Below are positions 24,595 through 37,800 of a stretch of 64,000 nucleotides of DNA, one piece after another. The DNA is taken from assembly GCA_015179025.1 (NCBI GenBank), contig WHUX01000063.1, positions 221,690 through 285,689 on the forward strand, written 5' to 3'. The translations under genes and the position numbers were made by a program. The notes below the pieces were generated by a model. The model searched no databases, was not told the origin of the DNA, and was given only the letters and a program-made list of their open reading frames with translations. Position 1 is the first letter of the stretch. Each line of letters opens with the position of its first letter. The stretch comes from Terfezia claveryi. Lineage: Eukaryota; Ascomycota; Pezizomycetes; Pezizales; Pezizaceae.

Positions 24595-26135
24595 CGCATT
24601 ATTCCAACTCCCGTAACTTCTGAGTGGGAATTAATTTCGTAGAGAGAATGTGATCGTCGTCAAGATGATGATAGGGTGCTTTGTTGCGCTGAGCTGCGAT
24701 TTAGTTAGTGATTAAGTAGGTGCAGACAGTAAAATGTAAGAAAAAGGCAGAAAGCCAAACTGTTGGTTTGCCAAAGCTGAGCTGACAGGATGAGATTAGA
24801 ACGTCGAAGCTGGGAGATGGCAAAGGAGGGGAAGAAAAGATAGCCACAACGGAAAAATCATGAGCTGTTGTTGCAGATGCGTTAATATGAAGAAAGGTAT
24901 GAAAGATACTCCAACGTGCAGAAAAAACGAGTTGAAATATTAGGATGAAAATCTCGAGGCAGTACCTCGGACTTGTGGGATAAGCATAAGAATGATATGA
25001 GGGGAGGGGTACACAAATAGAGGGACAGGGAAGTCATACCGGATTGTGCGACCAAGACTAGTTCCAGGGGATGAATTCTTGGTGCGGTGGCAGCGCTCTG
25101 CATGTAGTTGAGGATCTTGATATATTTGAATTTCGAACTTGAAATCTGAATGCAGAAGCATAGCGAGTAATAATCTAATCCATCCCCTGCAGCAGACGGT
25201 AATTAATGAGGAAAAAATCCACCGAGTTTTGTGTAACATCCCTGGCTGGTGTAAGATTGATCTGTGTTCAGCCCTGGGGATCGTCGTGGGTTAGCATGGC
25301 GATGCATCATATGCTCCTCACTCGTATACTTGATAATCAGCCAGATTACTTGTTGGCTAGTATGCTCAAGCAACTATATCAAATTCGCATTCCATAGCAG
25401 CGCGCATCGCACAAACACAATGTTCATGAGGTGGTGCATCAGGACATTCTAATTTCCTCTATCTTTCTTTAAAGCAGGACTGCTCTGACACGTGAAGTGA
25501 TGATCTTTGGTAAGCCGAGGGTTTATGGGGTTGAAGCCGGTCCAGTAGAAGGAGCTCGAACAGGTATGAAGTACCGATATGTGGCAGTCTCGCTACGATA
25601 TGTGGGGCATATCGCCTGTTGGAATCAAGAGTGAAGTAGTCTCGGAAAAAGGATGTGGTCCCCAAGACCAGATATATAGATCTATACTAGGTTGACTGCG
25701 ACTGGATTTCGTGATCCACAGAATCAGAGAATCGCACAATCACATACAACACCCAACGAACGTCAAATAGCTGGATATTCGATACTTCGTTAACAGTACA
25801 TTATAACAGTACATTATAAACCAACAACTAGATCAAGGTTCTCCCCTTCTATAAGAAAACTCATTACCTATAGGGAGGAATTGATGATAAGCAGGACTGG
25901 ATTCAAGGTACGTACAAGTTCATCTACACAACCAGCGCAGTGGGAGAGAGAGAATAAGACTCTGGTCCCTCGAACGACAAAAACTATCCAACAGTCCAAC
26001 TTACATTGAAACCTCTAATCAAACAGCATCCCCCACCGCAGGTGCTAGCTGGATCCGTCGCATTGGGACCGACTCCTCTCCCCATTATCCCCTCGCTGTG
26101 GCCTCTCCACCACCCCATTCGACCCATCCTCCCCT

Positions 26136-26420
26136 AACCCCTCCCAAACTTACCTTTACTCCACTCGTCCAGATCAAACCCCCACCCCATTCACCCGTCC
26201 TACCCCCTTCACCGCCATTTGCTCCATCCTCATTCCTTCCTCCTACGCCCTCCCCAACAAACCTATACCTCCACTTGTCCAGATCAAACCCCTCCTGCCA
26301 AAGCTGCCTCCCCATTCTCCCCATTCTCCTCCCCTCTTACCCCTTCTACCACCCTACTTGCTCCATCCTCATTCCTTCCTCCTACCCCCTCCCCAGCAAA
26401 CATTTACCTTCACTCGTCCA
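26136..26420. repeat. Pyrimidine-rich minisatellite, about 2.5 imperfect units of 110-139 bp
   Basis: The phrase GTCCAGATCAAACCC recurs at 26167 and 26277 (offset 110). TGCTCCATCCTCATTCCTTC recurs at 26220 and 26359 (offset 139). CACTYGTCCA occurs at 26162, 26272 and 26411. The plus strand is almost entirely C/T, a composition able to form triplex or H-DNA. Confidence 0.75.
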
Positions 26421-28079
26421 CACCCACCACATGCACATACCTTTGGCACCACTTCTAGCGCCCCAACCCACTTCAACAATACCCCATGCGGAACATCGAT
26501 CAACCCTGCCTCAGCCAACTGCCTCACCCTTCATTCATTCATATAATCCCTATACGGTCTAGACCCAGCTGCGGTTGAGTTATGGAAGTGGCGTTTATGC
26601 TTTGGGGGTGGAGGAGAAGATTGCCCTTCGCAACTCTGCAACGGTTTTGAAAGCGGCAACAGCTGATGCAGGCTAGGATGAAGGATTCCATTGTGAATAT
26701 TTATGATCTGAGCTGCTTGCCAAATTGAAGAAGTAATAGGATGTAATATAGGATGTAAATTCACTAATAGAACTGTACAAAAACTTGTGGTGGCAAGAAT
26801 GACAGTTTGTGGTGTGGGAACCCTCTAGGATATCCCCTTCACCACTAGCCTGGTTGTACTTCGCCACCTATGAAAACGAAGGAAGTGGAAGACGTTATTA
26901 AACCCGTCTCGATCTCTAGTTGGAGGCCAGCCTAGTCTTGCTTGCCTAGCTTTATCCTTCGGTTGCAGAATCTGAGTAGACGGATACACTCAGCTTGTCT
27001 GGTTACCTTCATGATAATCACAAATGGCTGTTCCGAGGCTCAGAATCGAGCTAGGAGATCCTTCATGATGATAAGATCAGTATTATTGAATCCTCTCCAC
27101 GGGAGGGCATAGGGGGGGGATAGAACATAATTACCCTGAACTCAAAATAAACAACAAACCACCGCACAGGGCGCCATCACAGTAGCCAAATAATGTAAGA
27201 AAGTTGCAATTCTATAAGATGTCGATCCGCCCAAAGCCCAAATTTTTAAAGAAAACAAGCCTGATACACATGCTCGCATTGTCAGCCAGGCTCAAGGGGG
27301 TGCGGTCTAAGATTGTAGCTTACTTACTACTAATTATCTACTTTAGTATGGTGCTTCCTTTGTAGCAACGAATCCCGCGTGAGTTGAGGGTAATTTGAAC
27401 AGATGGCACCACTTTACTGTTACCCTCAAGTCCTGTGACAGCAGAACCTTATTCATGTATAAATAGCCTGTGGCTCTCGTTCTTGCTCCGTTTCCTTTTC
27501 TCTCCACCCAATGTCTTGTATCTTGAGCCGAGTTCCATCGCACTCGTCGGCAAAATAAATCTGCGTCTCCTACGCTTCAAGAAGAACGCGATTTTCAGGT
27601 GCTTTCATGTGCTTTCTGCGCTTCCGCAAATTCCTTTTGCGTCATGGGTAACAAATCGGATGCAGCCTATGTTCTAACCTTGCGCCCTAATATCTCCAAC
27701 AATAATAATCACTACCACAAGCACCACTATAATCCGTCAGAATTAGCTCTAAAATTACGCATAAAATCACCTACAGGAAGATCACCAGGATAAATCCTAC
27801 CATGACTGATACAATTGGCAGTGCAATCACCGTGAACATCAGGACTGAAATCACCATCTCAGAATTCCACTTTTACTGTATGCGAAGACATCGGGTGATG
27901 GTTCTAAGACCGTTGGATCTGGTTCTAAGATGACGGAAGCTGGTTCTCAGATAGTAGGAGGGGGATCCGACATCAGGGGGCTGGCAGAATGTGGATCCAC
28001 TACTTTCAACCTGCGATCGCCTGGGACTTGAAGATTTTTTTCCTGTTATACTATCTAGAGTCCACCTCTATGTACCCTC

Positions 28080-28290
28080 TGATTTCTAGGCTTATTACGG
28101 TGATACGGGCCTTTTGTGACGATGATTCTGGGTTGAGTAGAATGGTAATTTCTAGGCTTTTTTGCACGGTTTTACGGGGCCTATTTGGATGGTGATATCT
28201 GGGCTTATTTGCACGGCGATATGGGGTTTGTTTTGACGATTTCTTCTAGGTTGTTTTGCACGATGATTACTGGGCTTATTTTGGCGCGCC
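28080..28290. repeat. Imperfect G/T-rich short tandem repeat
   Basis: A loosely repeated phrase of about 30-35 nt (variants of TTCTGGGCTTATTTGCACGG followed by a TGATAT/GATGATT segment) recurs five or six times. It ends directly at the border with the AT-rich block. Confidence 0.55.
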
Positions 28291-28299
28291 TTCGCAAGT

Positions 28300-31045
28300 T
28301 AATTCTGATGGTGGCGATATATCTAGCTTATACTATCTTTATTTAATACTTCAAGCTTATAATAAATGTGCAACTTCTTTTTTAAATTTTCCAATATTAT
28401 CAGATTATAGAAATATTAGGTGAACTATCAAGTTGAATCTATAATATTGACTAATAATATTAGTATCATATTACTTATACTAATAAGTCTAACTTAGTAT
28501 TATATCTTTTAATAAAATAACTATATAGAAATTAAACTACTATCTAAAGTTAAGTTAATTATAATAGTAGTAATTAAATAAGAAAATTTTAATATTATTT
28601 ATATATAAAACCTCTTATATAAACTAAACTAGATCAAAATATACTATTTAACTACTCTAATCTAAAAAAAAGTTATTAATATTAATATTAATTTTAATAT
28701 GCACTATTAAGCTTACTATTAATATACTTTATTTTACTAAAAAGGCCTAATTCTATAATATTATATTATAAATAAGTATTTAAGTATTAAGTATTAAGTA
28801 TTATATATAATTATAAGTAATATACTAAGGAAAAAAAAACTAATATATATATAATAAATAAAATAGTAGAATTGAAGTATTTAAAAATTAAGTAAAGTAA
28901 AAAGGTTTAAGCTATATTTAGATAGATATTATAGGTCTAGATATAAAAAAATAAATAAGTTATTATATAAGAAAGAAAGATAATATAGAAAGTAAAATTT
29001 AGTTTTTTCTATAAAAATTTTTAAATAAACTAATTTAAGTATTAGTAAAAAAAAAATAGTATTTAGATATACTATTTAGTATTTAAATATAAGAGCTTAC
29101 TTAAATATATTCTATATATTCTATATATTAGAGATCTTTCATACTCTTATCTAGACTAATTAGTACTCTAGCCATATTTCTACTATACTCTCGTCAATAC
29201 AATAGTTATAGCTTAACACTTTATCTAGATCTTATGAGTAATTTAGTATAGTTCAAGAACTATAGTTTCCTTATCTATAACTTTGATAGTAGAATTCTCA
29301 ATAACTATAACCTCTCCTAACCTATTTAAGCTACCTGCTTCATCACTAAGATATCCTTTATTAGTTTCTATAGACTAAGTAAAAAGCCAAATATTGGAAG
29401 AGCTAGAAATAAGAGGTTTTGTAGTGGTAGAAGAGATGGCAGCTATAGTAGTAAAAGTAGTTAAGAAAAAAGTAAAGAAAGTACTTAAACTATAGGAAAC
29501 AAAAAAGATTAAATAGCAATCATAGTAAGACTAGCTGCTAGTAAAGCAAGTCCTTATTAAAGATCCTTTTGAAAGTGTAAGGGGTTAGACTTTAAAATTG
29601 TAGGAGGCTATATTAGTTATGCTGGTATTAATAAAGCCAATAGCTATTATTCAATCTGCTATTACTTGCAAAAATCGATATAGAGCTTTAATTAAATTAC
29701 ATAAGGTAAAGAACTTGTTCTTTAAAGTTACTATTTATACTAATTATATAAATAGGCTGAAAACTCACTATTTCTTTAGAAAACTAGAAGAGGTTTCTAA
29801 CTATATTTGAGATATAGATAAAAGATGAAATCTAATTTAGTTAGAGCAATAAGTCCATAATCCTATAGTTAAGGCAGAAGCTAAGTATAAGCTTAAAAAA
29901 TTAGAAGATAATAGGAAAAAGATAAAGGATGAAGCAATAAGAAGTCAGGCTAAATTGAATTCAGTTAGAAAAAAGAAGGTAAAAAAAAAGTAGTAGAAGA
30001 GAAATAATAAGTTGCAAGTACTACAAGATTTATTAGAACAGTTAAAAGAGTAGGAAGTTGAGGAGAAAATCTAGTTGGAGACTATATAAAAGGAGAAGTC
30101 TGAATTTAGAGTGACTTTACTATAATAAAGTTAGTGTATAGAAGTATCTATAAATTTATTAGTTGCCGAACTTCAATAAAATAAAGAAAATCGAGCATAG
30201 GAATATTGGGAACTTTTACTAGTATTACTTACTACTGTATAATATCAAGGTTTAGAGTCTTTAAGTTCTGATTTATTGGGTTCAAAATTATCTTGACTTT
30301 GGAAGTAGTCCTCTAATACTGATAGATATACTTAGTATAGTCCATCAAAGTATTTGTTGATTTGATTTCCATTTAAATAGGTATATATATTATATAATAT
30401 AGTAGTAGTAATATAATGAATAGTACTAGACAGTATTCATTTAGTACTATTTATATAATCTATATTTATAGGTATAGATATTTATGTATTTCAGTTCTAC
30501 TAAGATAAGACTTCAGAAGGGTAAAGAGATTACTATGTAGGACATTCCTCAAGAGAATAGTAATTAATTAGTATAATCTATCTTATATGATTTATGCTAT
30601 CTAAGCTATATGATCTTGATCTGATCAGAATATAGGCTTGTTTGCTACTGAGTACTTACTTGCTTTTTCTTTTTGTAGATTTCAAAGAGAATCCAGTAGC
30701 CTATTTATACTCCTCTGAGATCTGATAACTAAAGAAATAAATACAATAAAGAGTAGTATACCAGAAAGTAGTGCACTATACAAAAGAGGTTATATGGCCA
30801 TAGTAATAAGTCACATGCCCTAAAATAAGGTCACACAGCCATAATAAGGGTGTATTCATATGGCAAGTTCCATAGAATTTCCTATAGTAGATTCTACATA
30901 CTATAGACATTTATAAAGCAGTAGAAATTGGTAGAAGGCTAGTCCTTTGACTAAGAGGCTTAGTTACATAATATAGTAGTAATATAGAAAATACAAAAAG
31001 TATATAATCAATTATATAAGCAATGAAATAACATTCTCTATTACA
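28300..31045. repeat. AT-rich, RIP-like degraded repeat block including the 3' LTR of element R
   Basis: GC content drops abruptly near 28300, and long runs of A/T words (ATTATA, TAATAT) fill the block. Relic coding on the plus strand near 29390-30100 (lysine/glutamate-rich, many TAG/TAA stops, e.g. KLKKLEDNRKKIKDEAIRSQ) looks like part of a dead transposon protein, class undetermined. The right-hand part, up to 31045, should be the 3' LTR of the minus-strand element R: on the minus strand it starts TGTAATAGAG at 31045, directly after a purine stretch (GAGAAG) at the expected polypurine-tract position. The far LTR boundary could not be fixed. Confidence 0.65.
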
Positions 31046-34000
31046 CTTCTCTATATAGAAGAATTTACTATCCTTACTTCTCTTACTCTACTATATTGGT
31101 TTCTATACATCTTAAGATTTAATGCATTATTAATACATTAGTATTAATATGAATATCTTTAGTATTTCCTTAACTTATAAGTCTATCTCATTTCTATTGG
31201 ATAAGAGCTCGAGTTTATCTCTAGTTCATAGTCTTTGTTTTCCTCCAGTCATTCAATGTCTCTTGAATATATCTTCTATACTTCCGGTTATCTAGAAGTC
31301 TTAGAGAATTTTGGTAGTGATATCCTTGGCATTTACTCAAGAATTATGTTTAGGAGAGTATCTTAGCCATCTAACCTTATATTGTCTTTCTCCAGTTCTA
31401 GGAGCTGTTTTGAATTCTAATACCTTTTCAAGTTCATAATAATCATCTTGAATTAGTCCCAGTTCCTGAGATTGCCTATTAGGGAACTAGGTAGGATCAT
31501 TTTTATAATAGGGTTTAAGTTTACTAATATGAAAATTATTATATATGAGGTGGAGGTTAGGTTGACTGGATAGGTCTAAGCTATAGTTATTGTATTTCTG
31601 ATTATCAGAAACAATAGGAAATGGGCCTAGCTATTTTGGTTTAAGTTTAAGTAAGACATTCGATAGATTAATATTTTTTGAAGAAAGCATAACTTGTTGT
31701 CTGACTGAAAATTTGACTATATTGGGTAGTTGTTTGTTCGCTTGAGATGCTTGAGTCTTTTTAGTATTATATAGGTTTTTAGATATTACCTCATGACATT
31801 TGTTTGCTAGTACATATACATTAATAGAGTATAGAAGTATCAATACACTAAAATATATATTAAAACTAAATAGTATAGAAAAGGGGCTATTCTGTCTAGT
31901 AGTATTATACCTAGAGTTAAGTTTCAACTATATCTCTAGTAGTTTCTGTAGCCAATCAAATCCTTCAATTTTACAGGCTCTCACTACTTGCAGAAATTTT
32001 TTATTCATAATTTCTAATTGTCTATCTACACATAGATGATATGCAGTAGATGGTTCCAACTTAATTCCTTTATTTCTAGCCCAATCTTGAAAATGTGTTG
32101 ACATAAAAAAAGTGTTACAGTCAAAAACAATTCAAAAAGGGTATTCTATAGTTGAGACTATATAAGTATCAAAAGTAGTAGTACATTATTCTGCTGTGAA
32201 GTTATCTGAGATAGGAATAAGAAACTTGAATCCTGATTATCTATCGACAATTGTTCAAAGTTATAAAATACAAACTATATGATCTTCTTCAATAGGAATA
32301 TTTAGGTGCAAAATTAAATACTTAGTAAATACAGGTACTAACTTCAAAAAATCTATTAATATATCTATCAATAGTCTACTTGATATATGTAATGGGGTTA
32401 CAAGTCCAAGTAGTACCTTATTAGAATACTTTGTCTATTAACAAGTATCATAACTTCTAATATAGTCCTTAGTTAGTTCTGTAAAGAACTGGCAATCATA
32501 TCAGTTAGTAAGATATTTCATCATTTTTTCAATACTATTATAAGTAGTTGCTTCATGTGCATTCTTAATAACTAATTTAAAATAGTTCTTACCTTTAATA
32601 TTAAAGGTAGAAAGCAAGACCAATTTCCATTGTCCTTATTGGTTCTTGATATACAAAAATCTATCTTTTCTCCTATGATCTTTATGATTCATAAAGGTAT
32701 TATAGTAGTTCTTCTAGATAGGACATACTCTTATGCATGATTGATATATAGCTTTTATACCTATACCTTGGTCTAGCCAATATGTAATGAAGTAGTCTTT
32801 GTTAACTACCTATCCGTTGCTAATATAGTTCTCTTCAATAAGCTTGTTAAGGATTAGTTTGATTCTTTGATTGAAATCATTAATAGTAGATTTCTTTTGC
32901 TTATATATAGAAGTATTATATCCTAAGAATATACAGAAATCACAATGTTGTCTAGAGGTCTTGGTGTTTTGAATGAAGGAGGGTGCCGGGCCTTCATCAA
33001 TAGCTACTTGCTTTTGAAAACAAGTGGTAATAGTAGTAGTGTTGATTAGAATTGCATTGCTACTACTAGTAGTTGCAGCCAGTTGTTAAGGTACATTCCA
33101 TAGTTGTTGAGGGGCAATAGGGGTATCCATGATCTCCTATTCCATTTGTCAGGTACTCATTTGTTCAGTAGGGTTACTGAACTAAATGCTGGGTTAGAGA
33201 GAGGTATGTATTAGCTTGTTGGTATTCCATTTCTTTACCTATTCCTTAATTTTATAGATAGCTTCTTCATAGTTGAGAGCTTGTAGAGGTGAATATACTG
33301 GTATTTATTGTACTGGTGCTAGTTCCTTTCGAGACTTATTTGTAGATATGAGATATGTAATATGAGTTGTAAGGAATTCCTTCTTCTTCTTAAAAACTAA
33401 GGCTGATAGGTCATAGTTCAAACTATTATATCTATAGTGGTTACAAATTGCATATGTTTTAACAGTAAACATGCAGTTGTTCATGGCATGGGAGCTGCTA
33501 TGAGTTAGACAGTAGAAATCTTAACAAAAGGACTAATATATCCTTTTGTATTGTTACTAATTGCTGTAAGCAAGGTCAATAGCAATTTCCTGCACTTCTT
33601 TAGGAGCAAGGGCATTTTGTTGAGCATCTTCAGAAGTAGAAGGCCTATATTTCAGTTCAAAAACTATTAAAGGTTTGTTCTTATTTATATTAGGTATATA
33701 ATTATACCCACTAAAAACTTCTTCTGGTATGGTAGACAGAGTCTCATCATCTGAGGACTCTTCTTTCTTCATCATATTATATTCACTTTCTTCATCCTAG
33801 ATACTCTTAAAGTATAGATAGAAGATATGGTGTCCAAGTTCTTTGGCTCTTCCATGACATTTATTAAAGTCACAGTTGACATACTTGAAATTGATAGCTC
33901 TATTGGAAACCATTTTGTTCTAAGTAGAGGTTTCTAGTAAGTGGAAAGTTTTTAAAACATTGGTAAAGATATTGCAGTTATAGGTATAGTTAGGAGGATT

Positions 34001-34232
34001 AATGCTGTTAGAAATATAATCGTCCTTAGTAGTGGAAGTGTCTAAGTATTTATACTTTTATGATAGAGTATTTACTAACAAATTTTTCTTTCCTACAGTA
34101 TGCTATATATCTGTATCAAATTCTATTAGATAATTTTACCATCACCTCAATTTCTGGCTTATAGGTATTTAAGTATAGAAGGTTACTAATAGTTTGTGGT
34201 CAGTAAAGATAGTAAACTTGGGACCTCTCAAT
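31046..34232 (-). pseudogene. Element R (oldest): RNase H C-terminal part, integrase and chromodomain of a RIP-degraded chromovirus
   Basis: Read on the minus strand from 34232 downward, the peptides follow gypsy pol order. The RNase H end (RGPKFTIFTDHKLLVTF) comes first, then a linker, then integrase zinc-finger and core segments (MMKYLTN.YDCQFF, TIVDR.SGFKFLIPI, IKLEPSTAYHLCVDRQLEIM, LKLNSRYNTTRQNSPF). The integrase C-terminal block (KFSVRQQVMLSSKNIN..KLKPK) and a chromodomain-like tail (TGERQYKVRWLRYSP) near 31400 close the series. Stops are frequent and nearly all TAG/TAA/TGA in positions where Gln, Arg or Trp is expected, which fits C-to-T/G-to-A mutation. The copy is cut at 34232 by the insertion of element A; its missing RNase H centre continues at 40299-40463. 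Confidence 0.8.
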
Positions 34233-34693
34233 TGTAACAACCATGTGTTTAGTTGTCATCACCTGCGATCGCAGGTGATGGGTCATTACCATTGTTGTCT
34301 TTATCATTACCTGCGATCGCAGGTGATGGGTTATCGTTACCTTGCTTGGCTTCCGAGATAGGGAAGCTTATTTCCCCCATTGCCCTAACCGAGTTATATA
34401 TATATAGAGCCTGTCCCTTGTACTATCGTTGGATCCCCATCTAATATTTTGTATACCCAATACAGGACCTTGCTTCTTCCAGCGCTTGTGCACCTCCCTT
34501 GTGTACCTCCTTGTCTCATGAACAGCACTGCTGCCTCCTACTACTTCCATATGCCTCTCTCGCCCTCGCCCTTGCCCCCGTCCTAGCCTTTTCCCCTAGT
34601 CACACACGTAGCATTCCTATGTGTGTATTACCCTAGCCTTGCCCTTGCCCTGGCATACCCCTTGGTCACCTTGTCCCTAGAGCTGTCATTACA
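34233..34693 (+). repeat. Element A 5' LTR (461 bp)
   Basis: Starts TGTAACAACC and ends GTCATTACA. The U3 part carries two copies, 48 bp apart, of a palindrome centred on GCGATCGC. A TATATATATAG box lies near 34395-34405, and downstream is a pyrimidine-rich R/U5 region. Confidence 0.93.
34257..34328. promoter_or_regulatory. Paired 24-bp palindromes in the U3 of element A
   Basis: The 24 bases at 34257-34280 form a perfect palindrome with core CACCTGCGATCGCAGGTG. A second copy at 34305-34328 has one mismatch. Related copies sit in the A 3' LTR (39862-39885, 39910-39933), in the D LTR (about 54827-54895, decayed) and, one base shorter, near the 3' end of the C interior (51083-51104). Position upstream of the TATA-like box suggests a dimeric transcription-factor site; this is inference. 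Confidence 0.6.
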
Positions 34694-34870
34694 CTATGTT
34701 GGATCGCCCTGACCAACTAGTACGTCCACATTATAGCAACTCAAGAAACTACTCCTACGCTCCCAGGAGCTAGGTTCCAAGCCTGGCAAGCACTGCCAAT
34801 CCCAAAAAATCAGACCGACTTCGACAACTATCACAACACCATTATCGACATTTACCTCGCTGCGGACACC

Positions 34871-37800
34871 ATGGGTTTGCAACTAGAAGCAGCTATACAT
34901 AAAGCCCAACAGAAACTGGCCAGAGCTGAAGACGAAATCACAATACTCACAGAGGACCTTATATTCTGCCAGAAGGACTTGGCTAATGAAAAGAGGACTG
35001 TCCAAACCCTGACCAGGGTCCTGGACACCATAAACCCTAGGAATCAGGCACCTCAGGCCCCCAAAACATAGAACCTCCCCACTCCACTGAAATTCAAGGG
35101 CAAAAGGTCCCGCCTCAAACCTTAGAAAAACTCAATCAATATCAAGCTAAATGGGGACGCTGCAAAGTTCCCCACTATCTAACACTGCTTGGTCTATGTG
35201 TACGGCCTATTGGAGGATAAAGCCTTGCATCAAGTCCAACCATATGTCTAAGACTCGAGTATCAAACTAGCAGACGTTCCTATACTATTCGCTATCCTCG
35301 ATCAGGCATTTGGAGATCCAGACCTGGCAGGAACAGCAACCAGAGCCCTTCGGGCCCTAAGACAATGAGGCAATGACCTCTCGACATATATAGCCGAATT
35401 CTCGAGGCTAGTAGTAGAGGTACCATGGAACAACCAGGTAAAACTGGAACAGTTCGAAGAGGGCCTTAGTGTCGAGATCAAAAAGTACCTTATTCTGTCT
35501 CCAGCTAAAACTCTTGAGGAGCTCATCGACCTGGCCTCACAAGTGGAACAAAGGATGGCTAGGTTGGGGATGCAACAGGCCCGGATCCATCCCCCCCAAA
35601 ACCCATCGCAACCCCGCCTCTAGAATCAGCACCCCCAGAACCCATCGCAACCCCGTCCCCAGAATCAACCCAACCTAGTTAAGGCAGCACACCCTTCCAT
35701 GGTAGCTGGGGAAACCACCCCAATGGATCTATCTTTGGGAAGACCTCGCCTCACTTAAGGGGAAAGGGATTGCCGCCGCAACAATGGGCTATGCATTGCC
35801 TGCAGCAAGGGAGACCACTTCATTGCGGCATGTCCCCTCTGCAAGAACTGCTCCCTAGCCACCCACGCCATATCCGAATCACGGATCGAAGAAGCTGGTA
35901 AAGAGTCAGGAAAAGGGGAGTCCCTTGCCTAGTTACTGACACTAGCAAGGGACCTGCCCAGGGTCATTTATCTTTGTCTGCATTTTCTTTGCCTACATCT
36001 ATGTCTGTTGATGAGTCTCGCCTATTTGGCGAGCACTTTATTGTACCTATAACTGTCAAGTTCAATAATAAAACAGTGGTTACATCAGCTCTCATAGATT
36101 GTGGTGCTTCAGGAATAGCATTCATTGACCAGACCTTTGTCAGTAAAAACTCTATACCAACCTCCAAGCTAAAGACCCCCCACCTTCTTGATGTCATTGA
36201 CGGCCGCCCTATCTCTTCTGGGGTGATTACAGACCTCGCGTGCCTGCCCAGTACCATGGGTGATCACTCAGAAGATCTCCCAATGTTCGTAACTAAGCTA
36301 AAGTATCCAATTGTTCTTAGGATCTCCTAGCTTAGGATGCACGATGTATCAGTCAGCTTCGGCTCTTACACCCTGCAGTTCAACAGCCAATATTGCAAAA
36401 AGTACTGCGGGAACCCAAAGGCTACCATCACTGGGTTGTGTGTCTTGCCCACCCCGATAATCTACCCGACCTAGGTGGTGCACCTGCCTGCGCACCTCGA
36501 TGCCAATTCCCCTGTTCCCCCTGTGCCCCCTATTCCCCAAAAGCCTCTGAATGTTAGCTTTATCGGGGCAGGGGCTTTCGCTTACCTCACTAGGAGGCAT
36601 AAGCTGAAGGCTCATGCCCTGTTTATACATGAGGTGAACCTAGAAATCAATAAGATGCAGCCTAAGGAGGAGTGGAAGGCCATGGTCCTGGAGGAATATC
36701 ACGAGTTTATTGATCTGTTTTCGGAAAAAGCCGCGGAGAAGCTAGCACTCCACCGACCTTATGACCATACAATTCCGCTAATAGAGGGTAAAACCCCCCC
36801 CTATGGGCCCCTCTATGGAATGTCCCGGGTGGAGCTAGAGGCCCTGAAGAAATACCTGGAGGAAAACCTCAACAAGAGCTTCATTCGCCATAGCTCTTCT
36901 CCAGCGGGTACCCCTGTACTATTTGTGAAAAAATCGGACGGCTCTCTTTGGTTGTGTGTGGACTATCATGGCCTGAACGAGATAACGGTCAAGAATAGGT
37001 ATCCTCTACCTCTGATCCAAGAAACATTAGCCAGGCTCTCCAAGGCAAAATAGTTCACTAAACTGGATTTGAGGGGAGCCTATAACCTAGTCCGAATAGC
37101 TGAAGGTGAAGAGTGGAAAACGGCCTTCCATACTCGGTACGGGCACTTTGAGTACAATATTATGCCTTTCGGCTTAACTAACACCCTGGTCTCTTTCCAG
37201 CACTTTATTAATGATACCCTACAAGACTTTTTGGATGTGTTCTACACAGCCTACCTGGATGATATCCTGATCTATTCAGACACCCTGGCATAGCACAAAA
37301 TCCATGTCCGACAAGTGCTGGAAAAGCTGGAGCAAGCCGGATTATACCTCAAGCCCGAGAAATGCGAGTTTCATGTGCAGGAGGTCAAGTATCTGGGGTT
37401 GATTATCACTACCAAAGGTATCAGGATAGATCCTACCAAGGTTACTGCTGTCCAGGAATGGCAAATCCTAGCAAATCTCAAGGATGTCCAAGCCTTCCTG
37501 GGGTTCACTAACTTTTACCGGCGGTTCATTCTAGAGTATTCGAAGATCGTAGCCCCCTCACCACCCTGACCAAAAAAGACTGGCGCTTCGACTGGAATCT
37601 AAAAGCCTAATCTGCCTTCTAGAACCTTAAGGAAGCTTTCTGCTCAGCACCGATCCTAGCCCATTTCGATCTGGACAGCGAATATATGGTGGAGACTGAT
37701 GCCTCTGACTATGTCTCCGCGGGAATCTTGTCTCAGTATGTCAATGGGATCCTCCACCCTGTGGCCTACTTCTCGAAAAAGCACTCCCCGGCTGAGTGCA

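Larger units (their letters stand above)
24595..28299. other. Intergenic with simple repeats, no gene seen
   Basis: This holds the promoter side of the surface-protein gene, then sequence without coding character. A pyrimidine-rich minisatellite sits at about 26136-26420 and a G/T-rich imperfect repeat at 28080-28290, immediately before the AT-rich block. Frames within the pyrimidine tract give low-complexity Pro/Ser peptides and are not real genes. Confidence 0.5.

Noticed and set aside
26098..26562. Pro/Ser/Leu-rich ORFs in the pyrimidine tract
   Set aside because: Low complexity and open in several frames because of a pyrimidine-only sequence.
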